A stretch of DNA of 25,316 nucleotides from JACQKA01 sp964462785 (GCA_964462785.1 CAYWZA010000016.1:1-25316); one strand, 5' to 3'. Positions 1 to 8,086 are shown, numbered from the stretch's first letter. The notes: generated by a model from the sequence alone, not told the origin. A program made the numbers and translations.

Positions 1-61
1 ATTTCATGCACTTTGATTATCTCAAAGTGTTGCACTTACTTGTTGAACTAGCTGGGATACC

Positions 62-109
62 CCAATATTCGAGTAAATTACACGTATGTGTAATTTACTC
101 GAATATTGG
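62..109. repeat. Perfect 22-bp inverted repeat with 4-nt loop downstream of greA
   Basis: Arms at 62-83 and 88-109 are perfectly complementary around the loop GTAT (84-87). The arms are AT-rich and can be extended by three more pairs if two extra C residues at 60-61 bulge out. It lies 57 nt past the greA stop codon on the transcribed side, where an mRNA 3' hairpin would sit, but no T-run follows on either strand, so it is not a standard rho-independent terminator. A smaller hairpin (arms 9-16 and 22-29, loop TTATC) lies beside it. No gene is recognisable in 1-165. The role could be a processing or stability hairpin, a U-tract-free terminator, or a mobile-element remnant. Confidence 0.7.
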
Positions 110-165
110 TATGAGAAATAGCCGCCACCTTAGTCCAGATGCCGTATATACAAAGCCCAGAGTGC

Positions 166-636
166 TTACTTCACTGCGACGATTTTATACTTCTGCCGAC
201 CGCGAGGGGTTTCAAATTCAAATGACTCACCCTTTTTCTTGCCCATGAGGGCTGCGCCCATTGGTGAGAGGTGTGAAATTTTGCGCTCCTGAATATTCGC
301 CTCAGCGGAGCCGGCGATTTCGTAGGTATGCTCTTCGTCCTCGCCTGATTTCTGGATCGTGACCACGCTGCCAAGCGTCACTTTGTTTGTTTTTGAATGA
401 GAGATGATTTGCGAGTGCGAGAGCATGTCTTCTATTTGGCGAATGCGCTCTTCGGTAGCGGCTTGGAAATCGCGCGCCTCTTGATACTCAGCATTCTCCG
501 AGAGATCGCCCAGCGAGCGAGCATATTCGAGCTGCTCTGCAATTTCGCGACGACGGGTCGTCTTAAGATGCTCGAGCTCTTTGCTGAGCTCGTCAAATTT
601 TTCTTGCGTCAGGTAGTTGTTAGCCGGCGCTGCCAT
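166..636 (-). CDS. greA: Transcription elongation factor GreA
   Basis: GreA rescues backtracked RNA polymerase by inserting an N-terminal coiled coil into the secondary channel and stimulating transcript cleavage. The 156-residue length is typical. Residues about 8-75 form the antiparallel coiled coil; its tip carries the family signature GDLSENAEYQEARD (43-56), with the acidic residues D44 and E47 that act in cleavage. The C-terminal FKBP-like domain has the usual SPMGAALMGKKKGE segment near 124-137. It is the last gene of the minus-strand mre cluster, 41 nt after mrdA, with its own -10 (TATGAT, 645-650) upstream. The ATG start agrees with family length. No anomaly is seen in the conserved residues. 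Confidence 0.97.
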   Translation of the reverse strand: MAAPANNYLTQEKFDELSKELEHLKTTRRREIAEQLEYARSLGDLSENAEYQEARDFQAATEERIRQIEDMLSHSQIISHSKTNKVTLGSVVTIQKSGEDEEHTYEIAGSAEANIQERKISHLSPMGAALMGKKKGESFEFETPRGRQKYKIVAVK

Positions 637-650
637 TGCTCGCTATCATA
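637..650 (-). promoter_or_regulatory. -10 box of greA, leaderless or near-leaderless
   Basis: On the minus strand TATGAT (645-650) is followed by 8 nt and the greA ATG. There is no Shine-Dalgarno, so the transcript would start at or one to two bases before the start codon. No convincing -35 is seen. Confidence 0.5.
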
Positions 651-677
651 GCATAGACTTCCGAGGCGCGCGAGTGG

Positions 678-2399
678 CTAATCCTCCTGTATGTTGGTAA
701 CGCCTTCCGTATCGTCAGACTCGTGATGCGCCACCCACTCAAAGAATGGCCGCATCGCGGGCGCCGCACCCGAAAGCGTCCCTGCTGGCGCACGCTCAAG
801 CACCACCGCAAATGCATACTGCGGCTTGTCGTATGGCCAAAAACCCACCACCCATGAGTTCATATACTGCTTGCGTGAGCCAAGTTCAGCAGTACCCGTC
901 TTCCCTGCTATCGGAAAGCCAGCAATATTGAGCGCGCGCGCCGTGCCTAGATTGGAGGTGACGGCAAGGCGCATTCCTTCGCGCACCACCTGCAAATACT
1001 CGTCATCAATGCCGATAGGCGTATGCACCGGCGTTGAGCTTGCGAGCATGTGCGGCGCCGGCAACGTGCCCCCGTTTGCTATTGCGGCAACAGCGCGCAC
1101 CATTTGCATAGGTGTCACCTGGAATCCGTATTGACCAATCGAGGTGTTGTAGGTGTCGCCCAAGCGCCATGGCTCCTCTTCGCCAAAAACCTCCTTTTTC
1201 CATTCCGGTGTCGGAATGACGCCTTCTGATTCACCACCGTAATCAAAACCCGTAGGCTTACCAAGTCCGAATTTCCGCGCATATGTATCAATACGGGAAA
1301 TACCAAGGCCTTTCTGATCTTCATAGCCGCCGCCGATCGAAAAGAAATATACATCGGAGGAAACCGAGATAGCCTCGCGCATCGCCGTCCATCCATGCGC
1401 GCGCCAGTCCTTAATGATGGTCGGTTTGTCGGGATTATATGGATTTGGAATGCTAATAAAACCCGGGCTAAAGATTTGCTTATCCGGAGCAATGATGCCT
1501 TCCGCAAGCGCTGCCGCCGCAAACAGCGGCTTCACAATAGAACCCGGCGTGTACACACCGGCGAGCGCGCGATTGAGAAATGGCGTACGCGAATCGCCGC
1601 TGTATTCGGCAACAAGCGCACGATCGCCGTTAGTGAGGATTTGTGATTTGTATTCGGGCACACTGGTGAGCGCGATAATTTCACCGGTCATCACGTCGAG
1701 AATGACTCCCGCGCCACCGACAAAGTGATGCGTTTCGGCGTGCTTTGCCAAGGTGGTATACAACTTGCTCTGCATCTCTGCGTCAATCGAAAGCCTAACG
1801 CTACCCCCATCGCGCGGGGGCGCGATGAGCGAGCGGCGCTGTATATCGCCATGCGCATCCACTTCAGCCATTTCGGTGCCGTTTTTCCCTGCGAGCACCG
1901 CATCAAATACTGACTCTGCGCCCGAGACACCCGCGAGCTCAGTACGCCACCACACACCCGCGGTGTCAGTTTTTGGATAGCGCACATACCCGAGCACATG
2001 CGAGAGCCCAGGCAACTCGCTGTATTTGCGTAATGCATATGGCAAATCTTCGGCGCTTTCGTTCCAGACCAATTCCTTGCCAGTGCGGTCATAGATAACG
2101 CCGCGCTGCGCAAACAGAAGTGAATGCGCGAGGCGATTCTCCTGCGCAACTGCTGCAAACTGTGCCCCGTTTTGAATTTGCAAATTAAATAGCTGCCAGA
2201 TGAACGCTATCGCAACGAGCGCAAACCCAGCGCCGATCATCCAGATCGTGCGTGGCGATACAGGCTGCACAATACGCCCTTCAAATTGTTCGACTGAAAG
2301 TCCCGGCAGGTTTGATGCGTCGAGAAATATATCGCCAGGGGTGATGTCATGCGTCGCAAGATTTTTGTTCTGTCTAAAATCGAGCCACGAGCCAAGCAT
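678..2399 (-). CDS. mrdA: Penicillin-binding protein 2 (class B transpeptidase, MrdA/PbpA type)
   Basis: This is a D,D-transpeptidase that cross-links peptidoglycan during lateral wall growth, working with RodA and the MreBCD scaffold. A single membrane anchor lies at about residues 51-73, after a 50-residue cytoplasmic tail. The PBP dimerisation region follows (RGVIYDRTGKEL, 99-110). The transpeptidase domain has the active-site motif SIVK (S287 nucleophile, K290), the second motif as SSD (347-349, the form common in PBP2 proteins) and KTGTAE (500-505). At 573 residues it is near normal length. It sits directly after mreD, and its -10 box overlaps the mreD stop region. The mre context favours PBP2 over FtsI. 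rodA is not in the window. Confidence 0.95.
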   Translation of the reverse strand: MLGSWLDFRQNKNLATHDITPGDIFLDASNLPGLSVEQFEGRIVQPVSPRTIWMIGAGFALVAIAFIWQLFNLQIQNGAQFAAVAQENRLAHSLLFAQRGVIYDRTGKELVWNESAEDLPYALRKYSELPGLSHVLGYVRYPKTDTAGVWWRTELAGVSGAESVFDAVLAGKNGTEMAEVDAHGDIQRRSLIAPPRDGGSVRLSIDAEMQSKLYTTLAKHAETHHFVGGAGVILDVMTGEIIALTSVPEYKSQILTNGDRALVAEYSGDSRTPFLNRALAGVYTPGSIVKPLFAAAALAEGIIAPDKQIFSPGFISIPNPYNPDKPTIIKDWRAHGWTAMREAISVSSDVYFFSIGGGYEDQKGLGISRIDTYARKFGLGKPTGFDYGGESEGVIPTPEWKKEVFGEEEPWRLGDTYNTSIGQYGFQVTPMQMVRAVAAIANGGTLPAPHMLASSTPVHTPIGIDDEYLQVVREGMRLAVTSNLGTARALNIAGFPIAGKTGTAELGSRKQYMNSWVVGFWPYDKPQYAFAVVLERAPAGTLSGAAPAMRPFFEWVAHHESDDTEGVTNIQED

Positions 2400-2411
2400 G
2401 TGCGGATTATA
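2400..2411 (-). promoter_or_regulatory. Consensus -10 box 6 nt before the mrdA start
   Basis: On the minus strand a perfect TATAAT (2406-2411) is followed by CCGCAC and then the mrdA ATG. A discriminator of 6 nt puts +1 on the A of the start codon, which predicts a leaderless mRNA. A weak -35 (TTGGTA) lies 15 nt further upstream. Confidence 0.65.
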
Positions 2412-2423
2412 CCGCGTGAGTGC

Positions 2424-2672
2424 CTATACCAACAGCTTGCGCCGAATGGGCTCAAATCCTACAAATAAAATAAAGGCAAACAGGGTGGCGGGAATGGGGA
2501 TGCCGTAAAGCCCTTCAGGGGGCACGTAGAGCAGATCAATGAGCGCGCCGGCGATGAGCACCTCCCACGCGCGAAAACGCACCGTGAGCGCGCCGGCGCA
2601 TATAAGCGGCAGCCACGGGGGTGCAAATAAAATACTCGCAAATGACAACCCGCCCACAAACGCACGCACCAT
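2424..2672 (-). CDS. mreD: MreD-like minimal membrane protein
   Basis: This is an 82-residue, strongly hydrophobic protein with two to three predicted membrane helices (about 8-30, 33-52 and 56-74) and a basic C-terminus (RRKLLV). MreD is normally 150-180 residues with five to six helices and links MreC to the inner membrane. Here the assignment rests mostly on position: it lies between mreC and mrdA, where mreD is expected. The segment AGALIDLLYVPPEGLYGIP resembles the region around the conserved D and P residues of MreD helices. It has its own -10 box. It is either a minimal MreD or an unrelated small membrane protein that took its place. Confidence 0.7.
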   Translation of the reverse strand: MVRAFVGGLSFASILFAPPWLPLICAGALTVRFRAWEVLIAGALIDLLYVPPEGLYGIPIPATLFAFILFVGFEPIRRKLLV

Positions 2673-2684
2673 CTACTCAGTATA
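2673..2684 (-). promoter_or_regulatory. -10 box 6 nt before the mreD-like gene
   Basis: On the minus strand TATACT (2679-2684) is followed by GAGTAG and the ATG. There is no Shine-Dalgarno. The geometry predicts a transcript starting at the ATG, separate from the mreB-mreC transcript. Confidence 0.55.
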
Positions 2685-2724
2685 GGTGCGATCGCAGATC
2701 GAGTTTTCCACAGATATCTATGCT

Positions 2725-2769
2725 TGAGCTTGATGAAAATCGATCAGTGTGCGATTTTCATCAAGCTCA
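2725..2769 (-). repeat. 18-bp inverted repeat at the mreC stop codon
   Basis: Arms 2725-2742 and 2752-2769 are perfectly complementary, with a 9-nt loop. The right arm includes the mreC TGA stop (2767-2769), so the mRNA would fold into a long hairpin directly at the end of mreC. No T-run follows before the mreD-like gene. Possible roles are attenuation between mreC and mreD, 3'-end protection of a mreB-mreC mRNA, or termination without a U-tract. Confidence 0.75.
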
Positions 2770-3537
2770 CTCGGGAACTATGTATACAAATGAAAGGCTG
2801 GGGAGATTGGCGGGAATACGGACAAGGAGGGTGGTATCTGGGTCTTCGGGATTGTTTTGGATATGCCCCACAAAGCCAATGGCATAGGGCAACCCCGGAA
2901 GCTGGGCGGCGTCGCCTTCGGCAACCGGCACCCCTCGCTTAATGACAACAATGCCGTTTCCGTCACCACGACCGCGATAGGTGGATCGGATGGAATCAAT
3001 CATGACTTCTGTTTCCTTTGCCGGTGCGGAATATAGCTCGACAAGTGCGGTGCGTGTATCCACTTCAACGACGCGACCGATCGCAACGCGTGGTGCGCTC
3101 AGTACATACGATCCTACCGCGACGCCGTCTTCTGTTCCGCTTCCAATGATGAATGTGCCGAAAGGTGAAACGGCAGGATTTGAAAGTACCGGAGCGGCAA
3201 CGCCTTCGGTGTGCGCTTCGCGCAGCGTAAGCATGCCGCGTAATGTTGTATTTTCCGAACGCAGCACATCGTTGTGGAGCGATAGCGATTCGAGACGTGC
3301 AACCTCTTGCTTGAGGGTTGCATTTTCAGTGGCAAGCGCCGCGCGCGAGCTGAAACCGCCAACACCATCGAGTGTGCTGCCAACTTCGTGCGCCGCGATC
3401 CACGCAACAGCCGACATCCCGCGCGCGGCACTGCGCACGCTATCGCGCAGTGGATTATCAATCGAATGCAGCACGCCGAACAGCGCGATGAGCGCAAACA
3501 ACGCGACAAACGATTTATTGCGTCGGTACCAATTCAT
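2767..3537 (-). CDS. mreC: Rod shape-determining protein MreC
   Basis: MreC is the membrane-anchored periplasmic scaffold that links MreB filaments to PBP2. The 256-residue protein has a short cytoplasmic N-terminus, one membrane helix at about 8-27, a coiled coil at about 66-105 that mediates dimerisation, and then the two small beta-barrel domains. The latter carry typical MreC phrases (APVLSNP, GTEDGVAVGS, GRVVEVDTRTALVELYS, GFVGHIQ). The start overlaps the end of mreB by 23 nt, which suggests translational coupling; no Shine-Dalgarno is visible. A long hairpin begins at its stop codon. Confidence 0.95.
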   Translation of the reverse strand: MNWYRRNKSFVALFALIALFGVLHSIDNPLRDSVRSAARGMSAVAWIAAHEVGSTLDGVGGFSSRAALATENATLKQEVARLESLSLHNDVLRSENTTLRGMLTLREAHTEGVAAPVLSNPAVSPFGTFIIGSGTEDGVAVGSYVLSAPRVAIGRVVEVDTRTALVELYSAPAKETEVMIDSIRSTYRGRGDGNGIVVIKRGVPVAEGDAAQLPGLPYAIGFVGHIQNNPEDPDTTLLVRIPANLPSLSFVYIVPE

Positions 3538-4600
3538 GATCAGAAGTTAAGAGCGCCTCGCTGTATCGTTCGATATCTTCGAGCACCATGCCCGTGCCGC
3601 GGACAACCGCCGTGAGGGGATCTGCGGCAACTTTAACCGGCACACCAAGCGCTTCTGAAAAGAGCTCGGGAAGACCACGAATCAGAGCGCCACCGCCCGC
3701 AAGGTATACTCCACGCGTCATCACGTCAGAAAGCACTTCGGGTGGCGTCGTTTCGACGATGCTCTTCACCGCTTCCACCAATTCCTCCATAGAATGCGCA
3801 ATGGCGCTGCGGATGTCGGCATCGGTTACATTGATTTCACGTGGCAAGCCAGTGATCAAATCACGCCCGCGGACGGCAGCTTGCAGGGGGGTGCGCTCGA
3901 CAGCAATCGATCCGACAGAAAATTTGATCTCCTCCGCAGTCTTCTCTCCAATGAGAATTTTAAATTCATTGCGAATATAGGCGATGATATCCGCGTCGAG
4001 TTTGTCGCCCGCAATGCGCACATTTTTTGAACTCACCAAGCCACCAAGCGCCACCACTCCGATATCAGTAGTACCGCCGCCCATATCAATGATCATATTG
4101 CCTCGCGCCTCGTGCACCGGCAGCCCGATGCCGATAGCTGCCGCCATCGGCTCCTCGATCACATGCACTTCGCGTGCTCCGGCTTCGCGTGCGGCATCAC
4201 GCACGGCACGCACCTCGACAGACGTGATCCCCGAAGGCACACCGATGACCACGCGCGGTCCAAGAATTTTCGGGTTGCGTGCCTGCGCTTTATTGATGAG
4301 ATACGAAAGCATTTGCTGCGTCACTTCATAATCGGAGATAACACCATCGACGAGCGGCTTCACCGCTTCGATGTGCGCCGGCGTGCGACCAAGCATCTCT
4401 TTCGCTTGCGCACCAATGGCAACCACCTGCCCTGTTTTCTGATTGATGGCGACAATCGACGGCTCGTTGATGACGATACCCCGCCCTTTCACATGGACGA
4501 GCGTGTTTGCTGTGCCTAAATCAATGCCAATGTCATTTGAAAAGAATGCGAGCGCTTTATCCCGCAACCGTTTGTAGGTGCTTGTAAAATTCGAGAACAT
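3515..4600 (-). CDS. mreB: Rod shape-determining actin homologue MreB (copy 1)
   Basis: MreB is a bacterial actin that polymerises on the inner membrane and positions the elongation machinery. The 361-residue protein begins with an approximately 20-residue extension that could be an amphipathic membrane helix. It then has phosphate-1 IGIDLGTANT, the connect/phosphate-2 region MIIDMGGGTTDIGV and the adenosine motif YLAGGGALIRGLPEL. It heads the mre cluster, 15 nt after the proS stop, so it is probably cotranscribed with proS; a weak AGAAG Shine-Dalgarno precedes the ATG. A second MreB-type gene lies at 9018-10031. This copy is the one linked to mreC, mreD and mrdA, so it is the likely elongasome MreB. 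Confidence 0.96.
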   Translation of the reverse strand: MFSNFTSTYKRLRDKALAFFSNDIGIDLGTANTLVHVKGRGIVINEPSIVAINQKTGQVVAIGAQAKEMLGRTPAHIEAVKPLVDGVISDYEVTQQMLSYLINKAQARNPKILGPRVVIGVPSGITSVEVRAVRDAAREAGAREVHVIEEPMAAAIGIGLPVHEARGNMIIDMGGGTTDIGVVALGGLVSSKNVRIAGDKLDADIIAYIRNEFKILIGEKTAEEIKFSVGSIAVERTPLQAAVRGRDLITGLPREINVTDADIRSAIAHSMEELVEAVKSIVETTPPEVLSDVMTRGVYLAGGGALIRGLPELFSEALGVPVKVAADPLTAVVRGTGMVLEDIERYSEALLTSDHELVPTQ

Positions 4601-4615
4601 ATTATTTTTCTTCTG

Positions 4616-5866
4616 CTATTCGTTCAGAAAAAAGTCCGGTATCGCACTCTCGGGGACAAGTTTCGTTTCGCCCGTCTTGCGCTCAGATACCTCAATGCCA
4701 CCTGCGGAAACTGTTTTTTCACTCACTACCACGCGTTTTGGAATTCCGATAAGCTCGGCATCGGCAAATTTTTCTCCCGCACGCACATCGCGGTCATCAA
4801 AAAGGACCTCAATGCCGTGTTCGGTGAGCGTATTGTACGTGCGCTCTGCCTCAGCGGCAATGTCAGAATTGTTGCCTGCTAGAGAGACTAGATGCACCTG
4901 ATACGGCGCGATTTCCTTCGGCCACACAATGCCCTTTTCGTCAGAAAGTACCTCCACCACGGTGCCCATGAGGCGCCCAAGACCAATGCCGTATGAGCCC
5001 ATCACTACCGGCTTTTGTTCGCCCTCCTCAGTGGTGTAGTTGAGTTTCAGCGGTGCAGAAAAGCGCGTGCCGAGCTTGAAAATGTTGCCCACCTCGATCG
5101 ATTTCGCTTCTTGCACATCGTCTTTTGAAAGACCTGAATCGGCAAACGCTTCATCGTTGTATACCTCTTTGTTGATCGCAACTTTCTTGGGCGCGTTGTA
5201 ATAGATGAGATCCTCTCCAGCATCACAGATCGTTTGGAACTCATGGCTGTATTTACTGAACACTCCACCGGAAGCGCTGGTCAGATATGTCCGATCGCCG
5301 ATACCCGCGCGCTCAAAGATAGTTTTGTATGCCTCTTTCATGCGATCGTAGAATGCGTCGAGGTCCGCTTCATCCTTATGGAAAGAGTAGAAATCCTTCA
5401 TGAGGAATTCGCGTCCGCGCATGATGCCCGATTTCGCACGCATCTCATGGCGAAATTTATTTTGAAATTGATACGCGTATGCTGGCAGATCGCGATGCGA
5501 TGAAATATGCGACGCCATAATCCGCGTGAGCGGCTCCTCGTGTGTTGCACCAAGTCCTGTGTCGTCGGGGTTGTTGAGACTCGTTTTGAGCCACAAATCA
5601 GGCAGATTCCAACGATCTGTTTCGATCCAAATATCTTTATCCTGCAATGTGGACAGCAATACTTCCTGCCCGCCGATGGCATTCATCTCTTGCCTGATGA
5701 TGCGCTCGATATTGCGCATAACGCGCAGGCCGAGTGGCAGCAGCGAATACACCCCCGCCATCTCTTTGTGAATATACCCCGCGCGAATCAAAAGCTGCGC
5801 GTTTTTTGCAACCTCATCCTTCGGCGCCTCCTTGCGTGTGCGGGTAAACAACGTACTTTGTCGCAT
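4616..5866 (-). CDS. proS: Prolyl-tRNA synthetase, short form without the editing insertion
   Basis: This is a class II aminoacyl-tRNA synthetase that charges tRNA-Pro. Visible motifs are the motif 1 region near 40-65, GATHEEP (106-112), motif 2 FRHEMRAKSG continuing to REFLMKDFYSFH (138-163) and motif 3 GSYGIGLGRLM (290-300). The anticodon-binding domain follows (VLFDDRDVRAGEKFADAELIG). Bacterial ProRS is usually about 570 residues because a roughly 180-residue INS editing domain separates motifs 2 and 3; here that interval is only about 125 residues, so the INS domain is absent. Mischarged Ala-tRNA-Pro would need a separate deacylase; none is in the window. The ATG lies 6 nt after a TATAGT box. 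Confidence 0.96.
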   Translation of the reverse strand: MRQSTLFTRTRKEAPKDEVAKNAQLLIRAGYIHKEMAGVYSLLPLGLRVMRNIERIIRQEMNAIGGQEVLLSTLQDKDIWIETDRWNLPDLWLKTSLNNPDDTGLGATHEEPLTRIMASHISSHRDLPAYAYQFQNKFRHEMRAKSGIMRGREFLMKDFYSFHKDEADLDAFYDRMKEAYKTIFERAGIGDRTYLTSASGGVFSKYSHEFQTICDAGEDLIYYNAPKKVAINKEVYNDEAFADSGLSKDDVQEAKSIEVGNIFKLGTRFSAPLKLNYTTEEGEQKPVVMGSYGIGLGRLMGTVVEVLSDEKGIVWPKEIAPYQVHLVSLAGNNSDIAAEAERTYNTLTEHGIEVLFDDRDVRAGEKFADAELIGIPKRVVVSEKTVSAGGIEVSERKTGETKLVPESAIPDFFLNE

Positions 5867-5878
5867 TGGTAAACTATA
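5867..5878 (-). promoter_or_regulatory. Extended -10 promoter of proS, leaderless geometry
   Basis: On the minus strand TGCTATAGT (extended -10, hexamer 5873-5878) is followed by TTACCA and the proS ATG. There is no Shine-Dalgarno. The 6-nt discriminator predicts transcription from the start codon. It probably also drives mreB and mreC. Confidence 0.65.
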
Positions 5879-5912
5879 GCAAAAAATTGGTGATCCACTC
5901 CCTTTTTGCTAC

Positions 5913-5939
5913 TTGACATTTCATGAGGAAAGTTATACT
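5913..5939 (+). promoter_or_regulatory. Promoter of the small gene at 5987
   Basis: TTGACA (5913-5918) and TATACT (5934-5939) are separated by 15 nt. The predicted start near 5946 leaves a leader of about 40 nt containing a 6-bp hairpin (arms 5954-5959 and 5965-5970) just before the Shine-Dalgarno. Confidence 0.65.
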
Positions 5940-5986
5940 GTGCTATTTAGTCGTGGCTCGTTGGGAGCCATATTGTGGAGTTTGAA

Positions 5987-6316
5987 ATGAATATGCAGAA
6001 GAAGCTCAATTTTTGGGAGGCCAGCGCATTTGCGGTCTACCCGAAAGGATCTTTTCCGCAGACGATGGCTTACTTGAATGCCGTCGCGCTGGGACTGCTC
6101 CCTAAGTTCACCTTTTATAAGGGAAACTTGAGCTCGGACATTCGGGATGCAAAGGATGCACCCGAATACGGTCAATTGCTTGCGGCAATCCGAAACCACA
6201 TCCAAGAGCTCGAAAGAAATGGGCTCATAAGCGTGTCCCAGAGCCCAGGAAAGACGCGCGGCAAAGACGGAAAGTTTGCCGCCTTAACGATCTACACGGC
6301 TTACCCTGCTGCGTAG
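5987..6316 (+). CDS. Hypothetical 109-residue protein, possible winged-helix fold
   Basis: I do not recognise the family. The ATG at 5987 is preferred because GGAG (5977-5980) lies 6 nt upstream; a GTG at 5975 would add four residues. The C-terminal half has a helix-turn-helix-like run (GQLLAAIRNHIQELERNGLI) followed by a basic hairpin (SPGKTRGKDGKF) and a beta strand (ALTIYTAYP), which looks like the recognition helix and wing of a winged-helix domain. That is an inference from pattern only. The gene is stand-alone, with a -35/-10 promoter, a structured leader, a good Shine-Dalgarno and a strong terminator 16 nt after the stop, all of which support a real, well expressed gene. Confidence 0.8.
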   Translation: MNMQKKLNFWEASAFAVYPKGSFPQTMAYLNAVALGLLPKFTFYKGNLSSDIRDAKDAPEYGQLLAAIRNHIQELERNGLISVSQSPGKTRGKDGKFAALTIYTAYPAA

Positions 6317-6332
6317 ATCCCACCCAAACAAA

Positions 6333-6369
6333 ATGCCCTGAGCAGCTTGCTGCTCAGGGCATCTTTTAT
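6333..6369. terminator. Bidirectional rho-independent terminator
   Basis: A 13-bp GC-rich stem (6333-6345 with 6350-6362, loop CTTG) is followed on the plus strand by CTTTTAT and on the minus strand by TTTGTTT. It ends the small gene at 5987-6316 and probably also the convergent rseP transcript. Confidence 0.9.
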
Positions 6370-6384
6370 ATGTAAAGAAGTTTT

Positions 6385-7479
6385 TTATCCAATGATGCGC
6401 GCGATGTCATTGTATGTCACCGCGATCATCAGTGTGATGATGAGCGCGAATCCGAGTGCGTTCATGATTTGCGCGGCAGTGCGGGAGATTTTTCGCCCAC
6501 GAACTGCTTCAATCGCAACAAAAACCAAACGCCCGCCATCCAGGGCTGGAATGGGCAGTAAATTAATGATGACCAAATTTATGGAAATGAGTGCCGCGAG
6601 TCCAAAAAGCTCCCCTAGCCCGTGCGAAGCCGCATCCCCCACCGCCCCGGCAAGCCCCACAGGGCCAACCAGCACGCGAATATCCGCCGCGCCAATGAGC
6701 GCGGCTTGCGCGAGTCTCCACATACCCAGCGTAATACTTTCAAGCGCACGCGCTGTGTGTACCCCCGCCTCTACAAGTGCCGGAAAAAAACTGAGGCGTT
6801 TTTCTGCAACAAGCGCGAGCCCCATGCCGATTGCCGGCTGACTCGGAGTGTCGGGCAAAATAGCATGCGCGGGGCGCAGCGTGATCTCCGCCGTAGCACC
6901 ATTACGCTGATAGCTCACATCAAGCGATTTCCCGCCGCGTGTGCGCACGAATTCCACCACCGCCTCCGGCGTAAGCACCGGGGCGCCCGCCTTTCCGCCT
7001 TCGGTAACACTGAGAATTTGATCGCCCACATGCAGCCCTGCGTGCTCTGCCGGCGATCCGGGAACCACTGTCGTCACTAACAAGTGCGCATCAGCAGCTG
7101 GCTCTGAGACAACAACCGGCATCCCACTCATGAAGCCGCCGGCAAACAACAGCCAGCCGAATACCGCATTCGCGGCAACACCCGCTAGCAGAATGATCGC
7201 TTGCTTCCATTTTGGCGCCGCGGCGAAACTGCCGCTACGCTTGAGGCGATCGGGGTCTTCAGCACCGTCCTCTTCAAGCAAGCGCACAAAGCCGCCGAAA
7301 GGAAGCCAGTTGATTGTGTATTGTGTTCCTCTCACCACGCCCAAGAGGAGCGCGCGGGGCGGATAGCCAATGCCAAATTCTTGCACGCGCACCTTGAGCC
7401 ATTTCGCCGCTGCAAAATGCCCGAGCTCGTGCACCACAATGAGCACGACGAGCATCACGATGAGTAATATGCCGGACAT
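6385..7479 (-). CDS. rseP: Site-2 metalloprotease RseP/RasP
   Basis: This is an intramembrane zinc metalloprotease that cleaves membrane-bound anti-sigma factors and leftover signal peptides. The zinc site HELGH is at residues 17-21 in the first membrane helix. The second half-site is NLLPIPALDGGR (306-317), with D314 the third ligand. One PDZ domain lies between (LLVTTVVPGSPAEHAGLHVGDQI, about 132-154), as in Gram-positive and CPR versions; E. coli RseP has two. At 364 residues it is normal for a one-PDZ form. It starts 7 nt after the frr stop, with a Shine-Dalgarno-like AGAGGTGA inside the frr end, so frr and rseP form an operon. Confidence 0.95.
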   Translation of the reverse strand: MSGILLIVMLVVLIVVHELGHFAAAKWLKVRVQEFGIGYPPRALLLGVVRGTQYTINWLPFGGFVRLLEEDGAEDPDRLKRSGSFAAAPKWKQAIILLAGVAANAVFGWLLFAGGFMSGMPVVVSEPAADAHLLVTTVVPGSPAEHAGLHVGDQILSVTEGGKAGAPVLTPEAVVEFVRTRGGKSLDVSYQRNGATAEITLRPAHAILPDTPSQPAIGMGLALVAEKRLSFFPALVEAGVHTARALESITLGMWRLAQAALIGAADIRVLVGPVGLAGAVGDAASHGLGELFGLAALISINLVIINLLPIPALDGGRLVFVAIEAVRGRKISRTAAQIMNALGFALIITLMIAVTYNDIARIIG

Positions 7480-7486
7480 GTGTGAG

Positions 7487-8038
7487 TTATTCAGTCACCT
7501 CTTTCTCCTTTTTTTCAAACAATGCTTCGAGCCCTTCGTTAGTTGCGTCGATCTTCTTTTGCAGCTCGTCTTTCAAACGGAATTTTTCATCCTCACGAAT
7601 GACAGCATCTCGTTCCTGCTCTTGAATCTCGCTCCAGCTCTCGTCGCGCGCGGCGCGCACTGCTACGCGAGCCTCTTCGAGTTTTGCTTTTGCCGCTTTT
7701 ACCAATTCCTGCCGGCGCTCAGTGGTGAGCTCGGGAAAGGTGATGCGCACAGTGCTGCCGGATACCGACGTTCCCACACCCAGATTTGCGCTCACAATTC
7801 CGCGCTCGACATCCTTGAGGAGTGACGGATCAAATGGAGAAACGAGCAGGCTTCGCGCGCCTTCAATCCCAATGTTTGCCGCTTGCTTCAATGGTACGCG
7901 TGATCCATATGCCTCTACCTGCACACTGTCGAGTAGCGCTGGCGCCGCACGTCCAGTGCGCAAGCTTTGATATTCGCGCGTTAACCACTCTTTTGCTTCA
8001 GTAAGCTTTGCGTCAAGTAAGCTAAAATCGTATGTCAT
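7487..8038 (-). CDS. frr: Ribosome recycling factor
   Basis: RRF, with EF-G, splits the post-termination ribosome. The 183-residue length is typical. Diagnostic segments are LRTGRAAPALLDSVQVEAYGSRVPLKQAANI (in parts: RTGRAAPALL then YGSRVPLKQ), ITFPELTTERRQELVKAAK and the helical AKLEEARVAVRAARDE. The two domains of the L-shaped fold are both present. The gene has its own extended -10 box and leads into rseP. pyrH and tsf, the common neighbours in other bacteria, are not adjacent. Confidence 0.97.
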   Translation of the reverse strand: MTYDFSLLDAKLTEAKEWLTREYQSLRTGRAAPALLDSVQVEAYGSRVPLKQAANIGIEGARSLLVSPFDPSLLKDVERGIVSANLGVGTSVSGSTVRITFPELTTERRQELVKAAKAKLEEARVAVRAARDESWSEIQEQERDAVIREDEKFRLKDELQKKIDATNEGLEALFEKKEKEVTE

Positions 8039-8051
8039 ATAAAATACTATA
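8039..8051 (-). promoter_or_regulatory. Extended -10 promoter of frr, leaderless geometry
   Basis: On the minus strand TGCTATAGT (hexamer 8046-8051) is followed by 7 nt and the frr ATG. This is the same extended -10 sequence found before proS and the HxlR gene. Confidence 0.65.
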
Positions 8052-8086
8052 GCACAAAATATCCGGTGGTAACGGTTCGTCGAGAT

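Noticed and set aside
6..248. 80-residue plus-strand frame at the left edge
   Set aside because: It runs through the perfect inverted repeat and into the 3' end of greA on the other strand. No Shine-Dalgarno or promoter is seen and the sequence has no recognisable fold.
2981..3550. 189-residue plus-strand frame opposite mreC
   Set aside because: It is fully overlapped by mreC, which has clear family motifs. The plus frame is Ser/Thr/Arg-rich shadow sequence.
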